From: Candidatus Saccharibacteria bacterium UBA2952
GTDB lineage: Bacteria; Patescibacteriota; Saccharimonadia; Saccharimonadales; Saccharimonadaceae
DNA length: 64,000 nucleotides
NCBI GenBank assembly: GCA_002348605.1
Contig: DEBQ01000007.1
Span: 62,001 to 126,000 of the forward strand
Direction: 5' to 3'
Below, piece by piece: positions 42,037 through 50,060 of this stretch. The position numbers and the translations under genes were made by a program. Each line of letters starts with the position of its first letter. The stretch's first letter is position 1. The notes beneath the pieces were generated by a model. That model saw nothing but the letters and a program-made list of their open reading frames with translations, made no database searches and had not been told where the DNA came from.

Positions 42037-42100
42037 TGTGAGACGGACAGGAATAGTGCTTCGTTCCCTTGCCTACGCTGGCTGCGTAGACGTCCGTTCA
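42037..42100 (-). other. Three-way-junction-like RNA element after module H gene
   Basis: Outer stem GTGAgACGGAC/GTCCGTTCAC, one arm AGGAA/TTCCcT and a second arm CTACGC/GCGTAG. It starts 9 bp after the stop codon of the 48-residue protein. One strand of the first arm carries the 14-bp inverted repeat copy. Confidence 0.5.
42046..42059 (+). repeat. Terminal inverted repeat of module H, left copy
   Basis: GACAGGAATAGTGC; its exact reverse complement is at 42644-42657. Confidence 0.75.
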
Positions 42101-42109
42101 CTCCAAGGC

Positions 42110-42256
42110 CTACTTGCCCTTGAATGCCTCGCGAGCGAGGTTGCCGGTTGCGCCGGCCTGCTTGGCCGCGGCGGCTGCCCACTTCTCCTGCTGAGGAGTC
42201 GCGACGCCGTTCTTGACGGCGGTGATGGCCTGCTTCACCTGGTCGGTGGTCGCCAT
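42110..42256 (-). CDS. 48-residue protein (accessory module H)
   Basis: A short gene with a near-perfect GGAGGTGAT Shine-Dalgarno 4-5 nt before ATG 42256, stop TAG at 42110-42112. The protein is small, Ala/Lys/Gln-rich and helical (MATTDQVKQAITAVKNG ... EKWAAAAAKQAG ... AREAFKGK) with a net positive charge, no signal peptide and one Trp. 42 of its 48 codons end in G or C. Function unknown; a DNA/RNA-binding or toxin/antitoxin-like role is only speculation. It stands alone after a structured leader of nearly 500 nt. Confidence 0.7.
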   Translation of the reverse strand: MATTDQVKQAITAVKNGVATPQQEKWAAAAAKQAGATGNLAREAFKGK

Positions 42257-42492
42257 ACTGATCACCTCCTTCGAGGCGTCGTGGGTTGGATACGGATGGG
42301 CCTCCGGACGGGAAACGAGATGGGGATACCGAAAGTAGTATGAGTACTCTTGATAGCTCGCTCCCGCCCGGAGGGGTATAACCCAGGTGAGACCAACCCC
42401 TCGGGTCGAGTCGATCTCACCTGGTGCTTCGGGCCGGACAGACGCTACGCGCGGGCGGGGGGGTCCGCTTCACGCCTGCCCGGCGTTTGTGG

Positions 42493-42530
42493 GGCACCCC
42501 GCACCGCATATTTCAGCGGTGCGGGGTGCC
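42493..42530. repeat. Perfect 15-bp GC hairpin inside the module H leader
   Basis: GGCACCCCGCACCGC, 8-nt loop, exact complement. No T-run on the minus strand. Confidence 0.85.
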
Positions 42531-42643
42531 AGAAGGCTGACTGCATGAGTCAATACCTTCTCCGCAGGCCGCCGTGATATTCGTATCGATCCGTGGACCC
42601 TTGTTTCGAATCCAAAGAGACACATCACTCGGCCAATGCAGTT

Positions 42644-42657
42644 GCACTATTCCTGTC
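42644..42657 (-). repeat. Terminal inverted repeat of module H, right copy
   Basis: GCACTATTCCTGTC on plus, exact complement of 42046-42059. Both copies read GACAGGAATAGTGC inward. Confidence 0.75.
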
Positions 42658-42753
42658 TTTCAATGTACGCAAAAGACGGGAGCGCGGATACAGGACCACG
42701 AAGCATTTGCTTCATGCTGCTATATCCGCCCTCGACCACCTAATGCTTACATT

Positions 42754-42782
42754 ACTTTACTGTAAATAAGGGTAATCGTCAA
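42754..42782 (-). promoter_or_regulatory. Promoter of module H
   Basis: Minus strand TTGACG, 17 bp, TAAAGT. The TGA within the -35 is the stop codon of the helicase gene. Weaker -10 than the other modules. Confidence 0.55.
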
Positions 42783-45700
42783 TACTTGCCCTCGAGTATA
42801 TCACTCTCAAACGCCTTTACTCCGGCGTATGTTGCTGGGTACTCGGACGTGTCTGGTAACGTTAGGCTGGTAATAAGTTCATACACCTTTTCGATGAGCC
42901 GGGCGAATTGATCCAGCTCGTCTGCAGAGAAGCTAAGGTCGAGGTTGACAATTCGTCCACCTGGGGTATGTTCGACGAACTGCAACACGCCTTTTGTCAC
43001 CGTATAGTTCGAAAAATCACGCGAATGCTCAACGAGCAGTTTGTAAAATAATAACTGTTGCCGGTACTTGTGCAACTTCAACTTCTCGCCGTCGGTCTTC
43101 CCCGTCCATTTGTCAGACGGCGAACCGGTCTTGTAATCGGTCACGACCATTTCTTTAGTTTCAGGGTCTATATCGACTAAGTCGAGTGCCCCAGTTAGGG
43201 TCGCGCTTCCAACCATGCTTTGCTGTCCTGCGAACGCAACTTCGACTTTTTGGCGCTCACTGAAGTCATCGTAATGCGCATGTAAAAAGGCAGACAGACT
43301 TGCTGCGCCGCGCTGCAGGTAAGCGCCAAGCTCTTCGCTCGGCATGTTATAACTGACGAGTGATTTTTCAAAGTCCTGCAATACATCTTCGACAGGTTTG
43401 CGTTTTCCGGTCGCGCTGAGGTGTGTGTGAGCCCGTTGCAGTGCGGCGTGGATGGCCGAACCGTATAATGCGCTAGGCGCTTTGCTGGTAGGAAAATGCA
43501 GCAAGTTAGAAATAAGAAAATGGTTTGGTCCGCCGCGCGTGACATCGAGGAACGACGTGAGGTGCGTGACACTTAACTTGTAGCCTTCCAGCTGGTGCGC
43601 CAGGACACGCTTCATGTCGGTGGGGTCAAGGTTTGTGAACGGTTGGTACCATTCCTGTCGTAGCTCGCGCACGAGTTCGTGGCCATCGCTTGATGTGCTG
43701 ACCTGTTCGACTTCCAGGTCGCTGGCAACCAAGAAACTGCTTGGCAGAAGCGATTTGCCATTGTCATCTGTTTCTGAGTAACTAATGGTGAGCGAGGATC
43801 GGGCACGTGTCATGGCGACAAAGAACAAGCGAAGGCGTTCGTCGAACGAATCGCCGCTTGGGCGTATAGGCAAGTTCTCAGGGTAACCAATTAAGCGCGA
43901 ACGTGACCTGACTTGCTCGCCCCATGACGTGTCGACCGCACCGACAATATAGACGTGGTCGAATTCGAGTCCCTTGGATTTATGCGCGGTCATAAGATTT
44001 ACGGCATCTTGCGGATTATCGGATCGGACGCGAACGCTCGTAATGGCACTGCCTAAGCTTAGGTGCAGCTCGATGAAATCAATAAAGTCGGACAAACCAA
44101 GTGACTGACCCGGTCGGTATTCACGCAGTTTTGCACGAATGGTCCGAAGTGCCTCAAGGTATGTGACGTATTCGGCTGGCTGCGACGTTCGGCGGTCGGC
44201 AGAAAAGAAATAAGGAAAGAGCGGCGAATGGAAATTACCGTCGCCCAAATCTTCGTCGGGCGACCCGACGAGTGTATCAATAATACGCTCGGCTGGCTGC
44301 GACGCGATACGACGGGACTGCTCCATCAGCCAGCCATGTAGTGGCATGAACCGCGGCGTTACGCCCATTTGCTCTAACCAGCCGCCGTGGTGTTTATGCG
44401 CGTTCAGGCTTAGCTGCCAGACCGCTTCAGTCTCGAACCCCCATGCCGGGTGGGCAATTAGGCGTGGCAGGAGCGCATCGGCTTCGCTAATAAGTCCTTC
44501 GGCCAAATGACAGACGATTTTTGAAACAAGAACTAGCTGCGAAACGACTTCCGATTCAAGGACGTTGTCACGCCGTTCGTAATTGACATCAATTCCTTCC
44601 GCGGCGAAGTACGGCAAAAGCGCTACAAGTTCGTGATGCCGACGCGCGAGCACAGCGATTGTTTCTGGTTTTACGCCAGCCTTTAACCGGGATTTTATTG
44701 CCTTCGCGACAGCACGTCGCTCATCCTCGATGCGTGGGTAGGAATACAGCTTAACGCTCGCCTTTGCGTCGGTCCGGTTGGCGGTTAGCTGTTTATCGAC
44801 TTCATCAAGGTAAAGTTCCAAACGGTCTTGCCCTTGCTGTATGACCGAACGAGCGCTTTGTAATATGCGGCCGGCCGAGCGGTAATTGTCTTGCAGTGTA
44901 ATAATGCGAACGCCTTCGTAACGGTCACGGAAGTTCAATATATTTCCGACTTCTGCCCCCTGGAAGCTGTAAATCGCCTGGTCGTCATCGCCGACCACCA
45001 TGACATTAGGCGCGTCACCAGTTGGGGTTGAGGTGAGGTTATACAAAATACGGGCTTGCGCCAGATTCGTGTCCTGGAACTCATCGACCATGACGTATAA
45101 GTACCGCTCCTGCAAGTTGTAGCGCAGGTCCGGGAACACCTCCATGGCATGGACGACCCGAAGCACCATGTCGTCAAAGTCGAACAGTTCTTCTTCCTGC
45201 ATTTTCATGAGGTATTGGTAGTACAAATAGCTGAGAGCGCGCAGTTTAACCGCACGACGACGGTCCTTAAACACGAACTCGCCGTGCTCGTTTTTTTCTA
45301 GGTGTGTGTTCTTCCAGGCGGTGATCGGCTTGGTTGAGTTTTGATCATGTGCTGCATCGATGGCGTGAGCAAGACTGAGGGCTAATACGTTCGAAAGCGG
45401 GGCGACGCCAGGCGGCAGGTTGGCTGCTGGAAGCTCAGCCAGCTTGGTCGCGATGGGTGCTAAAGTGTCGATGGTTTTATTTGAAATACGACTCGAAAAT
45501 ACCGCCGCCAGGTCATCTTCAACAGCGTCAAGCACGATGTCGTTCGCATCGAGTAGCTGCATGAGCTCTTCGTTTGTGAGGCCACTTTTTTTCAGTTCGG
45601 AAATAGCGGTTAGAGTATCGGGCAGGTGCGTATACTCGTCGTTCATGCGCGACGCGAGCGGGTTCGAAAAATCAAGCGAATCAAAAATTGAACGCAGTAA

Positions 45701-46063
45701 CTCATACGAGCTAAGGTCTGACGCTGGACGAAAATCAGCACCGTGGTAAAAGTACTCACCATATTGGTTTATAATGTCCGACCCGAAACTGTGGAACGTA
45801 TGAATGGCTACCTTATATGCCTGTGGCCCGATAATTTCGCTTAGGCGCTCCCGCATGGCCGTGGCGCCACTTTCGGTAAACGTCAGACACAAGATATTTT
45901 CAGGAAGCGTATCCGTTTTTTGAAGAATGTTCGCGACACGCATACTAAGAAGCTCGGTCTTTCCCGTCCCCGGTCCGGCGACCACCATAACCGGCCCTTC
46001 GATCGTATCCACCGCCTCACGCTGACGATCGTTCAGCTGTTTATACCGTCGTTCGAAATCCAC
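42779..46063 (-). CDS. UvrD/PcrA-family helicase with C-terminal PD-(D/E)XK nuclease domain
   Basis: 1094 residues. Superfamily 1A motifs: Q motif LNDRQREAV, Walker A VVAGPGTGKTE, Ia TFTESGATAM, II MVDEFQDTN, III VGDDDQAIYSFQGA, IV DNYRSAGRIL, V MTAHKSKGLEFDHVYIVG and VI VAMTRAR. The last ~200 residues carry a nuclease core GALDLVDIDPETKEMVVTDYKTG. The overall plan resembles AddA/RecB-like or Cas4-fused repair helicases. Start GTG 46063, with TACAAT 8 nt upstream (leaderless type). Confidence 0.92.
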   Translation of the reverse strand: MDFERRYKQLNDRQREAVDTIEGPVMVVAGPGTGKTELLSMRVANILQKTDTLPENILCLTFTESGATAMRERLSEIIGPQAYKVAIHTFHSFGSDIINQYGEYFYHGADFRPASDLSSYELLRSIFDSLDFSNPLASRMNDEYTHLPDTLTAISELKKSGLTNEELMQLLDANDIVLDAVEDDLAAVFSSRISNKTIDTLAPIATKLAELPAANLPPGVAPLSNVLALSLAHAIDAAHDQNSTKPITAWKNTHLEKNEHGEFVFKDRRRAVKLRALSYLYYQYLMKMQEEELFDFDDMVLRVVHAMEVFPDLRYNLQERYLYVMVDEFQDTNLAQARILYNLTSTPTGDAPNVMVVGDDDQAIYSFQGAEVGNILNFRDRYEGVRIITLQDNYRSAGRILQSARSVIQQGQDRLELYLDEVDKQLTANRTDAKASVKLYSYPRIEDERRAVAKAIKSRLKAGVKPETIAVLARRHHELVALLPYFAAEGIDVNYERRDNVLESEVVSQLVLVSKIVCHLAEGLISEADALLPRLIAHPAWGFETEAVWQLSLNAHKHHGGWLEQMGVTPRFMPLHGWLMEQSRRIASQPAERIIDTLVGSPDEDLGDGNFHSPLFPYFFSADRRTSQPAEYVTYLEALRTIRAKLREYRPGQSLGLSDFIDFIELHLSLGSAITSVRVRSDNPQDAVNLMTAHKSKGLEFDHVYIVGAVDTSWGEQVRSRSRLIGYPENLPIRPSGDSFDERLRLFFVAMTRARSSLTISYSETDDNGKSLLPSSFLVASDLEVEQVSTSSDGHELVRELRQEWYQPFTNLDPTDMKRVLAHQLEGYKLSVTHLTSFLDVTRGGPNHFLISNLLHFPTSKAPSALYGSAIHAALQRAHTHLSATGKRKPVEDVLQDFEKSLVSYNMPSEELGAYLQRGAASLSAFLHAHYDDFSERQKVEVAFAGQQSMVGSATLTGALDLVDIDPETKEMVVTDYKTGSPSDKWTGKTDGEKLKLHKYRQQLLFYKLLVEHSRDFSNYTVTKGVLQFVEHTPGGRIVNLDLSFSADELDQFARLIEKVYELITSLTLPDTSEYPATYAGVKAFESDILEGKY

Positions 46064-46121
46064 TGCCTATTATTGTAGCAAGTTTCGCGCTATAAGAGGT
46101 TTGCGTGGGAGCACGCGGTGG

Positions 46122-46133
46122 TACAATAACAAC
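46122..46133 (+). promoter_or_regulatory. Leaderless-type -10 box
   Basis: TACAAT at 46122-46127, 6 nt before ATG 46134. Confidence 0.6.
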
Positions 46134-46622
46134 ATGAACGAAAGCGTATACGATGACATGGCGCTTGAACAAATTGCCAAAAACCAGTTTGGCATGCAAA
46201 TCGATATCGACCATGTCATTGTGCGCGGCGTGCCTGTCAGTAGGGTCGCCAGGGCAACGCTCTTTCTTACGACGAAAAAACAACTCTTGCTGTATGTGAC
46301 TGGTACATCCAAGCTACTTCTCGCAGACATTAAAAAAATCGTCGGACGTATGGGACTAAGCGCCGAAATATACCTGCCGCCAAAAAATCAACCGAATTAC
46401 TTTGATGACATTGGTACGAAGAAGTTTAAAGATGTTTTTCCGGGCCGCAGTAACCCTACAAAACAGGACCTACAGTACTACCGCACGCTCGCGCCGTACA
46501 ACCCTGCCTTGGTGTTGATATCGGAAGTCCGTACCGGTGAAATCAAGCAGTTCGACACCGACGCAAAAGGTGAATGGCGGCCGGCGGCCAAATTTGCCTA
46601 CCGACGAATCAAAACGCTTTGA
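46134..46622 (+). CDS. Hypothetical protein
   Basis: 162-residue soluble protein, mixed alpha/beta (DHVIVRGVPVSRVARATLFLTTKKQLLLYVTG, AEIYLPPKNQPNYFD, YRTLAPYNPALVLISEVRTGEI). Not recognised; codon use is of core type, so likely a lineage-conserved gene. ATG 46134 set by the -10 box six bases ahead. Divergent from the helicase. Confidence 0.6.
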   Translation: MNESVYDDMALEQIAKNQFGMQIDIDHVIVRGVPVSRVARATLFLTTKKQLLLYVTGTSKLLLADIKKIVGRMGLSAEIYLPPKNQPNYFDDIGTKKFKDVFPGRSNPTKQDLQYYRTLAPYNPALVLISEVRTGEIKQFDTDAKGEWRPAAKFAYRRIKTL

Positions 46623-46625
46623 TAG

Positions 46626-47915
46626 TTATGGTTTAAGGTCGAGCACCACAAGGTGTTCAATGTGCGGTGTTGCTGGGAAAAAGTTATAGCCAACGTGGTA
46701 GCGTATGCCGTACTGTTCGGCTAGAAGCGCGACATCACGAGCCTGTGTAACAGGGTTGCAGCTTAAATAGACAATTCGGTTAGGACGGACATCGAGTAAC
46801 CGGTGTATCACGTCGGCATGCAGACCGGCACGGGGAGGGTCAAGAATGATATCGGCATCTTGTGCAATATAATCGAGTGCCGTTTCGCTAGCCGCATGTA
46901 CGACCTTTGCCTCTTTTTTTAGCGTGGCAGTGTTACGTTTCATTTCGCGAACAGCCGACTCGTCTAGCTCTACTAGCACCGGCGAATCACCGCCGATTGT
47001 CAGGCCGATGGTCCCTACCCCGCTATACATGTCGACGACTGATTTTTGCGTAAGCCACTTCTGCATGTCACGGAGTGCCATTTCGTACATCGGGATATTT
47101 ACCTGAAAAAAACTTTCGGTCGCATATGAAAATTCTGTGCCGAGGACCGAATCGGTTAACGTTGTCTGTCCGAATGAACTTAGGCGTTCGGTAATCCTAC
47201 TTGCGGGACTTCGTGGGTCGGAATAAATTACTTCACCACCAACTGCTGGCAGTTGATTGGCCTCTTGCTCGGTGATAATGTCATCCCAACGATCCTTAAC
47301 ATATAGCTGCCATACGCAGTTACCGTCTTGGTCGCAGCGAATCAAAAGTGTCTTAAGCGAACGGGCTTCAATGGATTTGGTGCGAAGTAGGTCGCGAATC
47401 TCTCGCGCAAGCACATTAATCGGTTCTTTCGCAAGCGAGGTGGCATTAACTGGAATTTTACCTTTGCTTGCCCGAACGAAAAACGCTAAGTCTAGCGTAT
47501 CGGTGCTAGTATCCCAGTAAAAACTGAATTCGACTTTGTTGCGGTAGCCATACCGAACACCGTCTGTTTTAACCTCTATCGCTTCGGGTAGTACGATATC
47601 ATGCAACTCAAACGCCTCTTCAATTAAGGCGGCCTTATAGTGAGTTTCCGCTTCGGGCGCCATGATCTGCCACGGGCTGGTCGACAAGTAGCTTTGGCTG
47701 TCCTTCGGTTCGATTCGTTCTGGACTTGGTTCAAGCACTTCGACAACCCGTCCTTCAACAAGCTTTGAGCGTTTTTTGGTTACTTGAACATTGACGGTTT
47801 CGCCGGGCAATCCGCCCCAGACGAACAACTTACGTCCGTCTGGAAACGTGCCAAGTGCCTGACCGCCGCCAACAATTCGGTCTAGTGTGGTTTCGACGAT
47901 AGGAAAAGCCGCCAT
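46626..47915 (-). CDS. TrmA/RlmD-family RNA (uracil-5-)-methyltransferase
   Basis: 429 residues: an N-terminal TRAM domain (DRIVGGGQALGTFPDGRKLFVWGGLPGETV), a central RNA-binding part with few Cys (no Fe-S cluster motif seen), and a methyltransferase domain with VDMYSGVGTIGL, LDPPRAGLHADV, catalytic Cys in VYLSCNPVTQARD and a general base Glu in ATPHIEHLV. Makes 5-methyluridine in rRNA or tRNA. An in-frame TTG at 47924 is an alternative start. Ten bases after the DEAD-box helicase gene, same operon. Confidence 0.9.
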   Translation of the reverse strand: MAAFPIVETTLDRIVGGGQALGTFPDGRKLFVWGGLPGETVNVQVTKKRSKLVEGRVVEVLEPSPERIEPKDSQSYLSTSPWQIMAPEAETHYKAALIEEAFELHDIVLPEAIEVKTDGVRYGYRNKVEFSFYWDTSTDTLDLAFFVRASKGKIPVNATSLAKEPINVLAREIRDLLRTKSIEARSLKTLLIRCDQDGNCVWQLYVKDRWDDIITEQEANQLPAVGGEVIYSDPRSPASRITERLSSFGQTTLTDSVLGTEFSYATESFFQVNIPMYEMALRDMQKWLTQKSVVDMYSGVGTIGLTIGGDSPVLVELDESAVREMKRNTATLKKEAKVVHAASETALDYIAQDADIILDPPRAGLHADVIHRLLDVRPNRIVYLSCNPVTQARDVALLAEQYGIRYHVGYNFFPATPHIEHLVVLDLKP

Positions 47916-47924
47916 GAACGGCAA

Positions 47925-49154
47925 TTACCTACTTTGTCGGTCAATGAATGTCAGTGCGATGCCGCTGGCGCCACCACGACCGGTTCGGCCAATACGGTGG
48001 ACGTAGTCTTCGTAGGTAGCCGGCGTATCAAAGTTGATGACGTGACTGACGTTTGGAATGTCGAGTCCACGGGCAGCGACGTCGGTCGCAATCAATACCT
48101 TCACCTTATTCGACTTAAAAGCATGCAAGGCGCGTTGGCGCTGGCTCTGCGACTTATTGCCGTGAATGGCTTCGGACGGAATACCGTCTTTAGTTAAGTG
48201 GTCGGCCAACCGCTGAACGCCGAACTTGGTTTCACCGAAAACGAGAACCTTTTCAAACTCATCTTTTACAAGCATTTCTTTCAAAATTTCCTGCTTGTGC
48301 AATTTGTCACCGGCTTCAATAATGTCCTGCACTACGTGGTCAGACGTCTCGCCGGTACGGACCGATACGGTTTCAGGATTTTGCATGAAATCGTGGATTA
48401 GGCTTTGGATTGTGGGGGTAATGGTTGCTGAAAAGCAGAGGGTTTGGCGTTCTTGCGGCAATAGGCTTGCAATCTTACGGATACCGTTGATGAATCCCAT
48501 GTCGAGCATACGGTCGGCTTCGTCAAGAACGAAGTGGTTGATGCTGTCGAGGTTCAGCGCACGTCGGTTTAATAGGTCGTTTAGTCGGCCTGGTGTACCG
48601 ATAATAATATGCGGTCCGCGCTTGAGTTCCCGAATTTGTCGTTCGATGTTCGTGCCACCGACGACTACGGTTGTGTAAATGCGCATGCCTTCAGAAAAGC
48701 GACGGGCTTCATCATTAATCTGCTGCGCCAGCTCACGTGTCGGGGCCATAATGAGCACGCTGCTTCGCGCTTGGCTCTTTACCAAGTGAGTCAGGATTGG
48801 CAGCAGGAAAGCTGCCGTTTTACCGGTACCAGTGTTAGCGAGTCCTATAACATCCTTACCTTCAAGCACCAGTGGGATAGCTTGGTCCTGAATGGCGCTA
48901 GGAGTGGTAAAGCCGATACTCGCAAGATTTCGCTTAACGTCGTTCGCTAACGCAAAGTCGCTAAACGTATGAGTTGGTACGTATTCAACCGTTTCAGCGG
49001 TTTTAGGGGTACGGTTAATGAATTTTGAGGGATGTATGTAGGCCTTGCGGTTACTCTTTGATCGTTGGCCGCCACCACGCGCAGAGCGGTTTGGGCCGAA
49101 ACTACGGCCGGTTGATTTTCGCGCACGAAAAGTGCGTGTGTTTGATAGAGACAT
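47925..49154 (-). CDS. DEAD-box RNA helicase
   Basis: 409 residues. A basic Arg/Ser/Gly-rich N-terminal extension (1-45) precedes the core: Q motif around FTTPSAIQDQAIP, ANTGTGKTAAF, APTRELAQQ, TPGRL, VLDEADRMLD, CFSAT, GNKSQSQRQRAL, ATDVAARGLD and HRIGRTGRGG. RhlE/CsdA-like, no long C-terminal extension. AAGGAA before ATG; a full promoter TTTACA-17-TATAAT at 49266-49294 gives a leader of about 105 nt, as in cold-responsive helicase genes. Confidence 0.94.
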   Translation of the reverse strand: MSLSNTRTFRARKSTGRSFGPNRSARGGGQRSKSNRKAYIHPSKFINRTPKTAETVEYVPTHTFSDFALANDVKRNLASIGFTTPSAIQDQAIPLVLEGKDVIGLANTGTGKTAAFLLPILTHLVKSQARSSVLIMAPTRELAQQINDEARRFSEGMRIYTTVVVGGTNIERQIRELKRGPHIIIGTPGRLNDLLNRRALNLDSINHFVLDEADRMLDMGFINGIRKIASLLPQERQTLCFSATITPTIQSLIHDFMQNPETVSVRTGETSDHVVQDIIEAGDKLHKQEILKEMLVKDEFEKVLVFGETKFGVQRLADHLTKDGIPSEAIHGNKSQSQRQRALHAFKSNKVKVLIATDVAARGLDIPNVSHVINFDTPATYEDYVHRIGRTGRGGASGIALTFIDRQSR

Positions 49155-49265
49155 GAATTCCTTTCGTTCACGTATTTAATCGATGAACGGTCGGAACTTA
49201 AGAAGAATGGATTCTAACTGAAATTACGGTATTCATCCAGGTAAATTTGATTACCTTATGAAATC

Positions 49266-49294
49266 ATTATAGCATAAGTAAAATATTTTGTAAA
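49266..49294 (-). promoter_or_regulatory. Promoter of the DEAD-box/methyltransferase operon
   Basis: Minus strand TTTACA, 17 bp, TATAAT. Confidence 0.75.
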
Positions 49295-49323
49295 GAACGG
49301 TTTTGGCGGCGTATACTGTACGT

Positions 49324-49806
49324 ATGGATAAAGAAGAGCTTCGTACGCAGATAAAAGCGCTTCGTAGTTTGCTTACCCCAGACACAAAACGTGTTAAAAA
49401 CGACGCGGTTGCCCTAAGGGCAAAAAAAGAACTTCCCTGGCAGGACATACGCCGGCTGCACGTCTTTCAATCGATCGACGAACGCGGAGAAGTTGATACT
49501 TCCTGGGTGACGCCATATGTAACAGCGGCGTGGCCGTCAATTCAAGTCACTATGGGTGACTCGACGCGTCAGGCGCCGATGCCAACAGAAAAGTTCGATT
49601 TGATACTCGTTCCCCTATTGGCCTTTGACGACAACCTAAACCGCGTCGGGTACGGTGGAGGATGGTACGATCGGTTTTTAGCCACCCAACCGCAAGCGGC
49701 CGCGGTAGGTTTAGCATACGAATCGCAACATGTTGAACGCATCGTTGCTGAGCCGCATGACATTCCGCTGTCGAGAGTCATTACCGACCAACGTGTCTAC
49801 GACTAA
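49324..49806 (+). CDS. 5-formyltetrahydrofolate cyclo-ligase family protein
   Basis: 160 residues. KEELRTQIKALRSLLTPDTKR at the start, RLHVFQSIDERGEVDT, then the ATP/folate motif ILVPLLAFDDNLNRVGYGGGWYDRFL and a short C-terminus. The family turns 5-formyl-THF into 5,10-methenyl-THF with ATP. Somewhat short. TATACT ends 6 nt before ATG 49324 (leaderless type). Confidence 0.9.
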   Translation: MDKEELRTQIKALRSLLTPDTKRVKNDAVALRAKKELPWQDIRRLHVFQSIDERGEVDTSWVTPYVTAAWPSIQVTMGDSTRQAPMPTEKFDLILVPLLAFDDNLNRVGYGGGWYDRFLATQPQAAAVGLAYESQHVERIVAEPHDIPLSRVITDQRVYD

Positions 49807-50037
49807 TTAATCCTTGGGATGCCACTTATCGTCGTCATTTTTTTGGTACTTACGTTTGACAGCTGACCAAGCTACCCGATGAGCGGCTTCTTCACGCGTG
49901 CCACCCGCGGAGCGGTCTTTGGGGTCTTTGTATTCGTCGTAAGCATGGTTGAATGCTTCCTTATAAATATCTTGCGCGTGGTCCGGTAGGACACTTTTGA
50001 CGTTCGGAGGTAAATCCTCGCGCTTGGAATATGGCAT
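49807..50037 (-). CDS. ChaB-family small protein
   Basis: 76 residues. MPYSKREDLPPNVKSVLPDHAQDIYKEAFNHAYDEY and AHRVAWSAVKRKYQKNDDDKW match the ChaB family, once named as a cation-transport regulator; true role unsettled. AAGGAGG Shine-Dalgarno. 23 bp after the flavodoxin-like gene, likely co-transcribed. Confidence 0.88.
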   Translation of the reverse strand: MPYSKREDLPPNVKSVLPDHAQDIYKEAFNHAYDEYKDPKDRSAGGTREEAAHRVAWSAVKRKYQKNDDDKWHPKD

Positions 50038-50060
50038 ATGTCGCCTCCTTTCGTTTACGT

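Larger units (their letters stand above)
42257..42750 (-). ncRNA. Candidate large structured RNA / leader of module H
   Basis: About 490 nt without a credible gene, minus-strand transcript from the promoter at 42754-42782. Stems in order: GAGgGCGGATA/TATCCGCgCTC around GAAGCAaaTGCTTC; GTCTTT/AAAGAC; GTGTCTCTTTG with CAAGGGTCCAC; a perfect 15-bp GGCACCCCGCACCGC hairpin (42493-42530); CCAGGTGAGA/TCTCACCTGG; and CCTCCGGgCGGGAgCGAG with CTCGtTTCCCGtCCGGAGG. No known riboswitch, RNase P or tmRNA signature seen. Confidence 0.5.

Noticed and set aside
42257..42780. RNase P RNA or known riboswitch in the module H leader
   Set aside because: The GAGGAAAGTCC-type conserved region of RNase P and the cores of TPP, cobalamin or glycine switches are not present.
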